From positions 206,536 through 270,535 of the forward strand of contig CAYGLF010000003.1 of NCBI GenBank assembly GCA_964350945.1: a stretch of 64,000 bases of DNA, given 5' to 3'. The notes beneath the pieces were generated by a model, which was not told the origin of the DNA, searched no databases, and saw only the letters and a program-made list of their open reading frames with translations. This document shows positions 17,904-26,062 of the stretch, one piece after another. A program made the translations under genes and the position numbers. This DNA comes from CAYGLF01 sp964350945 (lineage in GTDB: Bacteria; Chlamydiota; Chlamydiia; Chlamydiales; JAAZZY01). Every line of letters begins with the position of its first letter. Within the stretch, counting starts at the first letter, position 1.

Positions 17904-18734
17904 TTAGTAGTTTTCGGTGTGCAAATTGGAGTCTAAGATGAGAATTTCATCAAAGTCATCGCCGTCTTCTAAACTTGGAACAAAGGTTGGAATATTAAAG
18001 TTTGATTCTGGAGCAGATGGAGTCAGGTAGTCTTGATCATCCTCAACAGATAGTTTCGCCAAACTTAATCTGTCATCCTCACTTTCAAAGTGTTGTGCAC
18101 TTTTTGGAAGAGATGCGGGCGCAGAAGGTAAGGTCTCTTGAGAGGCCACTGAAGCTAAAAGCGGGGGCTCCGGCTCATTTTCTTCTTTGGCTAAACTAGG
18201 GGTCTTTGGAAGAGATGCGGGCGCAGAAAGTGGCAGCTCTTGTGGAGTTAGCGAGGGTAAAAGCGAAGCTAATGACTCTCTTTTTTCTTCTGCTAAACTG
18301 GTGCTTTTTGGAAGAGAATTAGGCTTGGCAAGAGATTTATCCTCAGCGACTAGGCTTGATTCTGTTTCATTTTTAACAGAGGCTTTAGGAAATAAAATCT
18401 CGTTTACAACGCTTGCGATTGGCGCTGTTTTTTCTTCTTCGATCTCTTGGGTTATTTCATGGTCAACAAGTTGGTAGTGGTTACATGCATCACAATTATC
18501 CTTGTGGAAATAGGTAATAAATAAATCGTAAGTAGTGACTGTTTTTCTTAAAAGGCCTTTCTTGTTGGTTTTTTCGTGGGCGTTTGTAGTTGCTTCTTTG
18601 ATGTCAGCATTATTGCTGTATTCATTAAGTTTGTCATGTGAAGTATTTCTAAGTTGTTCTCTAGACTTACAGTTTCCGATATAAGCTGTGTGGCCAAGGC
18701 ATTGTGTGTTTGCGGTATTTACAATTGCGTTCAT
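17904..18734 (-). CDS. Hypothetical protein with Pro/Ala/Ser-rich repeated linker
   Basis: 276 residues. The N-terminal 110 residues are basic and contain a Cys/His-rich patch (FHKDNCDACNHYQLVDHE) that could bind metal. Residues about 135-230 form a disordered linker in which a unit like SLPKTPSLAKEE recurs three or four times with SAPASLPK. The C-terminus is very acidic (EDGDDFDEILILDSN). The layout suits a secreted or scaffold protein, but no family is recognised. Confidence 0.55.
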   Translation of the reverse strand: MNAIVNTANTQCLGHTAYIGNCKSREQLRNTSHDKLNEYSNNADIKEATTNAHEKTNKKGLLRKTVTTYDLFITYFHKDNCDACNHYQLVDHEITQEIEEEKTAPIASVVNEILFPKASVKNETESSLVAEDKSLAKPNSLPKSTSLAEEKRESLASLLPSLTPQELPLSAPASLPKTPSLAKEENEPEPPLLASVASQETLPSAPASLPKSAQHFESEDDRLSLAKLSVEDDQDYLTPSAPESNFNIPTFVPSLEDGDDFDEILILDSNLHTENY

Positions 18735-18826
18735 TCATTTCCCCCTTAAGTAATTCAAAATAAAAAAAAACGCGGCCATTATGTTTTGTAAATAAGTTTT
18801 TCGCAAGAGGTAAAAAAAAATTTAAT

Positions 18827-19777
18827 CTAACAGAGCCATTTGAATATAATTTCATCTAGCCAGTAAGCGCTTTGAGTAGAGCGTTGTATATAACCCATGT
18901 GCCCCCCACGTTGTGTAATGCCTAAATTCAAATTAGGGGGCAGCCTTAGCTCTTGCACTTCTTTTGCATCAACCAAAGGGTCGTCTTGTGAAAATAGAAG
19001 GTGACAAGGTTGGGTTATCAAATGAAGTCGATGAATGCAGCTGCTTTGTGTATAGTAGTCTTTAGCGCTTTTAAAACCGGCTGCTGGAGCTGTAAAAACT
19101 TCATCAAACTCTCGAATGGTTTTGCATAAACTTAGTGAGTATTCGGGCTGAAAACTAAATCGATTTTGGGGAGACTGAACCGTTCGTACTAGCGATTTTA
19201 GAATCGAATTTTGGTAGAGTCTATTTTGCCATTTTTCAATCATTTGCGAGCTTTTAGCTAAATTAACAGCTGGGCATATGGCAATGACTTTATCAAGACT
19301 ATTAGAAAGGTCTTTCTCCGATATTAGTTTAAGTAAAATATTACCTCCAAGTGAAAACCCAATCACAGAGAGCGGAGAAAGGGGAGCTGAGTTTTGAAGT
19401 GATTCAATAACATGGTGCAAATCTTGGCTTGATCCCCCATGGCTAATATGTGAGGAAAGACCTTCACCGCTTGCAACCCCTCTGAAATTTAAACGAAGGA
19501 CTCGTATATTTCGATCAAGAAGCTTTTGTCCAATACGAGCCAGGTAAGGTGACTTGTGAGAGCCCCCAACACCGTGTAGCATCAAAACAGAGCGGTCTTT
19601 GTAGGTCCACCTATCAGGCGTTGAGATCTCTACAGCCACCTGATCTTGATCAGGGAGTTGAATCAAAGAAGTTTTTGAAGATAATTCTTTGTAATTGCCT
19701 AAGTAGTAGCTTGCTATAGTCTGTAGATGGGGGTTTCTTAAAGCGAAATGTGGTTTGAAAGGGAGGTAGTTAGGCAT
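18827..19777 (-). CDS. YheT/EMB8-family alpha/beta hydrolase
   Basis: 316 residues. The family opening FALRNPHLQT is present, followed by the oxyanion region LMLHGVGGSHKSPY, the strand LRLNFRGVASGEG, the nucleophile elbow GFSLGGN, the acid in SQDDPLVDA and the His in RGGHMGY. All three catalytic residues and the length fit the YheT branch of alpha/beta hydrolases, which act on lipid or ester substrates at the membrane. It is a single-gene unit. Confidence 0.88.
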   Translation of the reverse strand: MPNYLPFKPHFALRNPHLQTIASYYLGNYKELSSKTSLIQLPDQDQVAVEISTPDRWTYKDRSVLMLHGVGGSHKSPYLARIGQKLLDRNIRVLRLNFRGVASGEGLSSHISHGGSSQDLHHVIESLQNSAPLSPLSVIGFSLGGNILLKLISEKDLSNSLDKVIAICPAVNLAKSSQMIEKWQNRLYQNSILKSLVRTVQSPQNRFSFQPEYSLSLCKTIREFDEVFTAPAAGFKSAKDYYTQSSCIHRLHLITQPCHLLFSQDDPLVDAKEVQELRLPPNLNLGITQRGGHMGYIQRSTQSAYWLDEIIFKWLC

Positions 19778-19906
19778 GGCATATAGACCTTATAATAAGG
19801 TCCATTATGGACTAGATTTGTTTGAATCACAATCTTAATCTGTTCAAAAAAAGCTGAATGATTTAAAGATATATCTAATGTTAAAAGACTAAATTAAAAT
19901 AAAAAA

Positions 19907-20098
19907 ATGAAAAAACCCAACCGATTTCTTATGTTTCTTGGGATCCTTTTAATTATAGGGATGGCGATTTTAGCATTTAGTATTCCATTTACGAAGACTA
20001 AATTTTGGGCAGTAATTCTCACTTTCATAGATGTTTTGCTCGCTGTGAGTGGTATTGCCTGCATGATTTTGTCATATCGGGGAAAAGGAGGGGATTGA
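19907..20098 (+). CDS. Small two-helix membrane protein
   Basis: 63 residues with two hydrophobic segments (FLMFLGILLIIGMAILAF and FWAVILTFIDVLLAVSGIAC). The stop codon overlaps the next ATG (TGATG), so it is translationally coupled to the DUF5993-like gene and forms the head of a three-gene operon ending in dsbB. No function is known for it; a helper role for the disulfide system is inferred from the linkage. Confidence 0.65.
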   Translation: MKKPNRFLMFLGILLIIGMAILAFSIPFTKTKFWAVILTFIDVLLAVSGIACMILSYRGKGGD

Positions 20099-20253
20099 TG
20101 TTTCCAGCACTATTTATTTTATGCGCCTTTAACATGATTATAATAGCATTAGGTTTTCGAAAAACAGCTATTGTAGGAGCTTTGGTGATCATTGCTCTTT
20201 CTATTTTAATGTTTTCAGAGTTCATCACGGTGAATATTCCTATTAGGTTTTAA
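20098..20253 (+). CDS. DUF5993-like small membrane protein
   Basis: 51 residues starting at the ATG that overlaps the previous stop. The frame continues upstream without a better start. Two hydrophobic helices and the segment LGFRKTAIVGALVIIALSIL match the DUF5993 small proteins usually found beside DsbB. The dsbB ATG follows 3 bases later. Confidence 0.7.
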   Translation: MFPALFILCAFNMIIIALGFRKTAIVGALVIIALSILMFSEFITVNIPIRF

Positions 20254-20256
20254 AGT

Positions 20257-20772
20257 ATGAATTTAAGAATACAAGTAATACGCACCTTAAATGCTTGTTT
20301 TATTCTTGTGTTATCTGTTGTTTTGATCGCGGCATATTTTTACCAATATACAACAGGACACTCTCCTTGTAAGCTATGCGAATTACAAAGGTTATTTATG
20401 TTGTGTGTGTCTTTTGGGCTCCTGCTAAACCTAAGGATAAAAATTTCAGCCGCACACTATGGGGTCTCTATGATAGCATCGCTTGCAGGAGCCTGCGTCT
20501 CACTTCGGCAAATTTCTCTACATATTTGCCCTCAGTTTTCCCATTTAGGCACTCCAGTTATGGGCCTGCAAATCTATACATGGGCTTTGATTGTTTTTTG
20601 CTCAGCTCTTTTTGTAATCGCTATTTTACTTTTATGCATTCGAAGTAATGATGTCTTAAGCAAACTAGCTATGAATCGTTTTGAGAAGTTTGTGGCTGTC
20701 TTAATTTTAGCCCTAGCCGTTACCAACTTTCTCACAGCTTTCTATCAGTGCGGGTTTCGGTTTTGCAGATAG
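20257..20772 (+). CDS. dsbB: DsbB-like disulfide bond formation protein
   Basis: 171 residues with five hydrophobic segments. The first periplasmic redox pair is C38-K-L-C41 followed by ELQR, as in DsbB. The second loop has only one Cys (LHICPQ), and another pair is at the very C-terminus (CGFRFC), so the second electron-relay pair differs from E. coli. It reoxidises a DsbA-type oxidase using quinone at the inner membrane. The 3' end overlaps the convergent gene at 20732 by 41 bases. Confidence 0.83.
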   Translation: MNLRIQVIRTLNACFILVLSVVLIAAYFYQYTTGHSPCKLCELQRLFMLCVSFGLLLNLRIKISAAHYGVSMIASLAGACVSLRQISLHICPQFSHLGTPVMGLQIYTWALIVFCSALFVIAILLLCIRSNDVLSKLAMNRFEKFVAVLILALAVTNFLTAFYQCGFRFCR

Positions 20773-21094
20773 TAGAGAGGCTTTTTACTTCGCCCTTTAG
20801 ATCCATGCAAATTTCATCAAAATCGGGTTTTTCGGTGTCAAAACAGCTTTTAAGGCGCTCGGCTGCTTCTAATATTTTAGAGTTGATGCTAGGCGGTGGT
20901 GGCCAGGAGGCATCTCTTTTAGTTTTGCTTGGCCATTTTGAGCAGGCTAGCCAGTAGCCTTCTTCCGTTTTATGCACTGAGGATTCTAAAGCCCCTCTCT
21001 CTTGAACAAAGTGCTCTGCAATTATTTTCCAGCACAAGAGATATTCGGCTTCTTTATTAGAAAGAATATAGGCGCGGTAGATAACAACAAACAT
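20732..21094 (-). CDS. ABM-like (antibiotic biosynthesis monooxygenase-fold) small protein
   Basis: 120 residues. The beginning FVVIYRAYILSNKEAEYLLCW, the mid-segment GALESSVHKTEEGYWLACSKWPSKTKRDASW and the length suggest a ferredoxin-like dimeric ABM fold as in small heme or quinol monooxygenase-like proteins. No catalytic residues can be assigned. The 3' end runs 41 bases into the end of dsbB on the opposite strand. Confidence 0.55.
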   Translation of the reverse strand: MFVVIYRAYILSNKEAEYLLCWKIIAEHFVQERGALESSVHKTEEGYWLACSKWPSKTKRDASWPPPPSINSKILEAAERLKSCFDTEKPDFDEICMDLKGEVKSLSTICKTETRTDRKL

Positions 21095-21170
21095 AGGGAG
21101 AGCCGTTTATGGCTGAAATTTTTTAAAGAGGTAAGTATATCCCTTTAGATTGATTTCGTAAAGAACCAGC

Positions 21171-22346
21171 TTAATGCGCTGGGCGCTCTTTTTTTAAGAT
21201 CCATATAAAACATCCCAAAGATATTGAAATACAGATATAGAGGGTTATGGGCAGAGCTAACAGCATCTTAAATGGAAGGTAACCTAAAAGAATCACAGAT
21301 AGCACTGCGCTAGACACATTGAAGAAGCTCATCAAAGAGGCTCCTAGTGCTCGATTAGCAAGGGTATTTGAGGCATAGAAAGAAGCGCTCCCAAAGATCC
21401 AGGCGTTTGCAAAATACATGAGGGCCCCCGTAGAGAAAAACCAAACGGGATGGGGTTCCATAAGCAGGCTATTTAATAAAAAAGAACTGGCGCCAACTAA
21501 AAAGATGACAAACGCTATTTTGATGACCTTAACACCTCCTAGATTATGGATGACTACTGCTGAAGAAAATCCTCCCGTGAGCATACCCACAAGGTTAACT
21601 AGGCTCCAAGTTCCATAAACAAGCGGGGTAAAGTCAAAGTTCAGATGAGCGATAGTTGGTGCTGCTGTCGTATAGGAATAAACAAAGCAAGAGGAGGCTC
21701 CTGCCACGAGTGAAAAGAAGAGAAGTTTTACAAATTGACGTGTCGATATTTTGACACTTCTGTGCTTGGTAAGCTCTTCGTGGTTGTGAGTCTCGGGTAA
21801 ATAGTGTGTTAGCATTAGCATTGCTAGGCCATAAATAAATGCGACTAAAAAGCAATATTGCCAACCAAAGAGACTGGTGATAAATCCTCCTATAAAGATA
21901 GCCATAGCCATACTGGTAGAGAACGCGAGGCTAGTGTAGGCTATTGTTGTCTTGGCCATACGAGCTTCTAAAGCCTCATTGATGATCACAAAAGCGCATA
22001 CAAGGGCACTCGAGCTTCCAAGTGCTGAAAAAAAACGGCCGATAAGTAGTAGAGAGTAATGGGGAGTATAGTAAGCTGTAAAGCACATGATCAAGCCTAA
22101 AAGGTTGAGAACAAGGCCTAATCTAAGAGCTGAAACCCTGCCGATCTTATTGGCTAGAGGACCATATATCAGCTGCCCTAGGGTATATCCAATCAAGAAA
22201 ATACTAATGACCCACTCTAGGGCCCCATCGCCTAATCGATAAAAGGTTTCTATTTCAGGTAGCGCAGGAGTAATAATCGCAGATGAGAAAGTGGCTAAAG
22301 GGATAAAAATTAGAAGTAACAATCCTCGTTTATTAATTTTTTCCAT
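21171..22346 (-). CDS. Bcr/CflA-type MFS drug exporter
   Basis: 391 residues from the ATG at 22346; an upstream extension to 22478 would overlap nth and lacks family similarity. The N-terminus (FIPLATFSSAIITPALPEIE), the loop 2-3 motif YGPLANKIGRV and motif C-like residues are typical of the DHA1 Bcr/CflA branch with 12 helices. It expels small molecules with proton import. It lies 64 bases downstream of nth on the same strand. Confidence 0.82.
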   Translation of the reverse strand: MEKINKRGLLLLIFIPLATFSSAIITPALPEIETFYRLGDGALEWVISIFLIGYTLGQLIYGPLANKIGRVSALRLGLVLNLLGLIMCFTAYYTPHYSLLLIGRFFSALGSSSALVCAFVIINEALEARMAKTTIAYTSLAFSTSMAMAIFIGGFITSLFGWQYCFLVAFIYGLAMLMLTHYLPETHNHEELTKHRSVKISTRQFVKLLFFSLVAGASSCFVYSYTTAAPTIAHLNFDFTPLVYGTWSLVNLVGMLTGGFSSAVVIHNLGGVKVIKIAFVIFLVGASSFLLNSLLMEPHPVWFFSTGALMYFANAWIFGSASFYASNTLANRALGASLMSFFNVSSAVLSVILLGYLPFKMLLALPITLYICISISLGCFIWILKKERPAH

Positions 22347-22410
22347 ACAGAGTCCACGTTTGTATTTAGACAGGACATATAGGATATGAAAGACGATTTC
22401 AAGAACTTTT

Positions 22411-23025
22411 CTAAATCCATGAGCAGATAGGGCATTGCTCTTTTTGATGCCCTCTTGCCGGGCAGTACATGCGGCCAAAATAGATCATTTGTAAGTGCAG
22501 CTTACCCCAGCTATTTTTTGGGAAACAGCCCTTAAGATCTTTTTCTGTTTGAACCACATTGTGTGCTTTAGACAATTTCCATCTTTTAGCCAGACGGTGA
22601 ATATGAGTGTCTACTGGAAATGCGGGTTCATTAAAAGCCTGGGTCATAAGAACAGATGCTGTCTTGTGCCCTACCCCAGGAAGATTTTCAAGCTCCTTCA
22701 AACTTTTTGGAACGATTCCTTGATGTTTTTCGACCAGGATTTCTGAGAGCTTAAAAATGTTTTTTGCCTTTGTTTTAAAAAGACCACACGAGCGGATGAG
22801 ATCTTCAATTTCTTCGACTTGAAGCAGAACCATTTTTTCAGGAGTGTTAGCTTTTTTAAAAAGGGCAGGGGTCACTAGATTGACCCGCTCGTCTGTACAC
22901 TGTGCTGATAAAAGGATGGCGATTAAAAAAGTGTAGTGATTTTGGTAGTTGAGAGGGATTGGGGGATTGGGAAACAGCTGATCTAAGATAACTATTATCT
23001 GGTTGGTTTTATCTTGTTTTTTCAT
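22411..23025 (-). CDS. nth: Endonuclease III, DNA glycosylase/AP lyase
   Basis: 204 residues. The helix-hairpin-helix LPGVGHKTASV carries the catalytic Lys, and PVDTHIHRL carries the catalytic Asp, so base-excision activity on oxidised pyrimidines is expected. The C-terminal cluster region reads YCPARGHQKEQCPICSWI and then stops. It has C-x9-C-x2-C with no fourth Cys, whereas E. coli Nth has C-x6-C-x2-C-x5-C. It is either a lineage variant or has an altered cluster. Confidence 0.9.
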   Translation of the reverse strand: MKKQDKTNQIIVILDQLFPNPPIPLNYQNHYTFLIAILLSAQCTDERVNLVTPALFKKANTPEKMVLLQVEEIEDLIRSCGLFKTKAKNIFKLSEILVEKHQGIVPKSLKELENLPGVGHKTASVLMTQAFNEPAFPVDTHIHRLAKRWKLSKAHNVVQTEKDLKGCFPKNSWGKLHLQMIYFGRMYCPARGHQKEQCPICSWI

Positions 23026-23055
23026 TGGTCTATTTAAATTTGCAACTTGGCATGT

Positions 23056-23892
23056 TTAAGGCAGGGGCTCTTCAACCAACTCAAAATGTTTGCTTTGAGC
23101 CCATCTTTTTAAAAAAGTTTTAAAATCATCTGCTTCATAAGATATTTGGGGAGTGCTTGTGAGTTTATAGGCGCCCAGCATAAACTTATTTGAAGGCATC
23201 TTTTCTAATCGAGCAGCTCCAATAATCTCAGTTCCTTGATACCAAACAAAGTGATACTTTGAGTCGATCTTTTGGTTGTTATCGAAGCTAATATGTTGAT
23301 GATCATTACTATATGGAATTTTTAAAAGCTTATAATAATCTTCCCATTCTTGCTCGTGCATACAAAAGCTAGCATAAGATCCTTTATACCCCGCTTGTTG
23401 TAATATCTTTTTAATAAACTTGTTTTTCCCCAAGTTGTAACCGCTGAAACAATCCACTACTTTGTTGTGATTGTGAGCCTCGAGTAGGAGATTTTTTTTC
23501 AATTGAGCATACTCTTCTTGCACTAAGGGATGTGCTCTTAGATAATCTCTAAAGGTTAAGTTTAAAGCAATAAACCCATTTCCCTTTTCAACCACATGCA
23601 AGTTGAATTTCACGGGATGTCTTTTTGCGAAATAATAGCGTAAGGGAAGATTAAGCTCTCCTCCAAATGAGTAGCCGTGATCTTTTAAAACCTGTGAACT
23701 TTCAAGCTTGTCTACCACACAAAGAATGTCAATTTTCGGCTTGGCAATCATCCCCTCAATAGAAGTAGATCCAATATGTTCAATTTGCTCGGCATGATAA
23801 CCTAAAGCATCTGCCAATACTTGGGACTCTTTGTTATAAAAAGCGGGCCAAAGAGGGTCATAGGGCGCTAGAATAATGGGTTTATTTTCCAT
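23056..23892 (-). CDS. GrpB/UPF0157 domain fused to acetyltransferase-like domain
   Basis: 278 residues from the ATG at 23892; an upstream start at 23955 adds a hydrophobic 21-residue stretch of doubtful reality. Residues 1-165 are a GrpB/UPF0157 nucleotidyltransferase-fold domain (PYDPLWPAFYNKE, IEHIGSTSIEGMIAKPKIDI). Residues about 170-278 resemble a GNAT domain (FVWYQGTEIIGAARLEKM). GrpB proteins are poorly characterised; the fusion suggests a nucleotide- or CoA-dependent modification. Confidence 0.75.
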   Translation of the reverse strand: MENKPIILAPYDPLWPAFYNKESQVLADALGYHAEQIEHIGSTSIEGMIAKPKIDILCVVDKLESSQVLKDHGYSFGGELNLPLRYYFAKRHPVKFNLHVVEKGNGFIALNLTFRDYLRAHPLVQEEYAQLKKNLLLEAHNHNKVVDCFSGYNLGKNKFIKKILQQAGYKGSYASFCMHEQEWEDYYKLLKIPYSNDHQHISFDNNQKIDSKYHFVWYQGTEIIGAARLEKMPSNKFMLGAYKLTSTPQISYEADDFKTFLKRWAQSKHFELVEEPLP

Positions 23893-24113
23893 GCGATAAG
23901 GCAAGCCAAATGTAAAAATGCTTAAAATTATAGCTTGAGGATCCTTATAAAACAAGGCGGGCTATCTGCTTGAAATTATCCTAAAAAGTCTTGTTTCGTG
24001 GAAATTCTACTTTTTGAGTGATATCTAGAAAAATTAGTTTATCTATTTTAAATAGATAAGATTCTATGTTTTAGAGAGGGTTTATCTGATACAATTTTTT
24101 AGTTGCCAGTAAC

Positions 24114-24713
24114 TCATGAGTCATAAATCGAAAATATCTCTGAATTTGCTATTGAACTTAGTGAGCTCCAGTAACTTCTATAAGTGCTGGGGCTGTTCTT
24201 GGTAACTTGAAGCGTCATGGTATTTAAGTAGCTTTTAGGTGTTTGGTTTTTGGGATAGGACTCTACTTTGTAACTCGCTGTAACCTCTACTCCAAAATCT
24301 CTAATTTTAGAGACAAATTCACTCATAAAGTTTGGATGATTTGTCACTGTATAGTTTTTCGAAAACATGTGAGTTAGGTGATGTTTTTTAACAACGTCTT
24401 TATATTGTTCTGGCGGGTCATTTTCAGTAGAGAGACACCATGTTTTTAAGCTGCATCCAACAGCAATAGACAACTTTTTTTTATCGACAAGCTCTTGAAA
24501 AGCGGTGTCAAAAATTTCTTCGAGTTCAACGCTTCTTTGCAACCTTTTGTACTTCAATTTTTTAGAGGGTGACACCGGGTATTGGTCAATTTGGTGATGT
24601 TCATACCAAGCTTCTACGGATTGATAATCTTGAAAGTGAGGTGGGGAGGGCGATCTACTAGGTGTTTGCCATGAAGAAATGGTACTAGTAGATGAGAAAG
24701 GTGAAAATAGCAT
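24114..24713 (-). CDS. Hypothetical protein
   Basis: 199 residues. The N-terminus is Ser/Pro-rich and probably disordered (STSTISSWQTPSRSPSPPHF), followed by a mixed alpha/beta core and a Ser/Tyr-rich end. No motif is recognised. A disordered Ser/Pro N-terminus is common in type III-secreted proteins, which is only weak support. Confidence 0.5.
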   Translation of the reverse strand: MLFSPFSSTSTISSWQTPSRSPSPPHFQDYQSVEAWYEHHQIDQYPVSPSKKLKYKRLQRSVELEEIFDTAFQELVDKKKLSIAVGCSLKTWCLSTENDPPEQYKDVVKKHHLTHMFSKNYTVTNHPNFMSEFVSKIRDFGVEVTASYKVESYPKNQTPKSYLNTMTLQVTKNSPSTYRSYWSSLSSIANSEIFSIYDS

Positions 24714-24814
24714 TTAAGGCAGATGTGTGTTATAAAATGAGCTCAGAATCTACATAAGAGGCCAGAAAAAGTCAATTCTCAGGTAATTTTAGTCATTGAT
24801 TTTAATAAGTTTTT

Positions 24815-26062
24815 TCATTGGGTGGAGTTTCCAGCAATGTAACCAGTAGTCCACGCATTTTGAAAATTAAAACCGCCCGTGATCCCATCGACATCTAAAA
24901 TCTCTCCTGCAAAAAACAGACATTTACAGCACTTACTTTCCATCGTTTTGAAGTCAACTTCTTTAAGGCGCACTCCTCCGCAGGTGACAAACTCCTCTTT
25001 GTGGGTTGTTTTCCCTTGGATGGAGTACTCATCAGCGCTAATCATTTTGGAAAGCTCAAGCAGCTCTTTAGATGAGATGTCGCTAAGGCGTTTTTGATCG
25101 ATTTTCACAAATTGCTTCAGAAAGGTTTTCCAAAAGTTTTTTGGAAAGTTAAATAAGTTTTCTGAAATTAGCATTTTTTGTGGTTTGCTTTCTTTTAGTT
25201 TTTCAAGATGCTCTAAAATCAAGTTTTGAGAAAGGTTAGGCAGCCAATGAATGGAAATTTTAAATTGGTAGTTCTTTTCATGCAAAATGCGGGCTCCCCA
25301 TGCAGAGAGTTTCAAAACCGCCGGCCCACTTAATCCAAAGTGGGTGATGAGTAAAGGACCTCTTTGGCTAAGCTTCGTATCTTTGATTTTAACTTCAACA
25401 TCTGCAAAAGAAATTCCACTTAAAGGAGCGAGAGGGGAGTTTGGCATGTTGAAAGTAAATAAAGAGGGGACTAAGGGCTCTATAGCATGTCCAAGCTCTT
25501 GAGCCCATTGGTGACCTGCGGGACTGCTGCCAGTTGCAAATATTAGATTTTGAGTGCTTATATCCAACCCCTTTTTAAAAGATATATAAAACCCTTCATC
25601 TATCTTAGTAACGCTTTCAATTCTTCTTTGTGTGTGAACCTCAACGCCAACTTCTTCGGCCTCTTTAAGGAGGCAGTTGATAATAGTTTCTGAGTTGTCT
25701 GAGATGGGAAACATTCTGCCGTCAGGTTCGGCTTTTAGCTGCACTTGCTTGGATTCAAACCATTGAATTGTATCTTTGGGTTGAAATCGAAAAAAAGGCC
25801 CAAGAAGTTCTTTAGAACCTCTTGGATAGTTTTGTACTAAAAGACGAGGTTCAAAACAGGCGTGGGTAACATTGCAACGCCCACCTCCTGAGATCCTCAC
25901 TTTGGATAACAGGGCAGCGTTTTTTTCAATAATAGCAACGGCTCCTTGTGGGTGTTTCTTTTTAGCAGCAATTGCTGAGAAAAACCCAGCAGCCCCTCCG
26001 CCGACAACGACTACGCTGTATTTTTTAGATGGGCGTCTTCTTGTTGGTGAATCTGGATCCAT
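24815..26062 (-). CDS. BaiN/HI0933-family NAD(P)/FAD-dependent oxidoreductase
   Basis: 415 residues. The FAD motif VVVVGGGAAGFFSAIAA is followed by the family hallmark KVRISGGGRCNVTH and, near the end, the pair of motifs TCGGVRLKEVDFKTMESK and LFFAGEILDVDGITGGFNFQ. Length fits the HI0933 family of flavoproteins; a substrate is not established. The first 17 codons overlap the 3' end of the upstream gene in another frame, so reinitiation is likely. Confidence 0.87.
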   Translation of the reverse strand: MDPDSPTRRRPSKKYSVVVVGGGAAGFFSAIAAKKKHPQGAVAIIEKNAALLSKVRISGGGRCNVTHACFEPRLLVQNYPRGSKELLGPFFRFQPKDTIQWFESKQVQLKAEPDGRMFPISDNSETIINCLLKEAEEVGVEVHTQRRIESVTKIDEGFYISFKKGLDISTQNLIFATGSSPAGHQWAQELGHAIEPLVPSLFTFNMPNSPLAPLSGISFADVEVKIKDTKLSQRGPLLITHFGLSGPAVLKLSAWGARILHEKNYQFKISIHWLPNLSQNLILEHLEKLKESKPQKMLISENLFNFPKNFWKTFLKQFVKIDQKRLSDISSKELLELSKMISADEYSIQGKTTHKEEFVTCGGVRLKEVDFKTMESKCCKCLFFAGEILDVDGITGGFNFQNAWTTGYIAGNSTQ

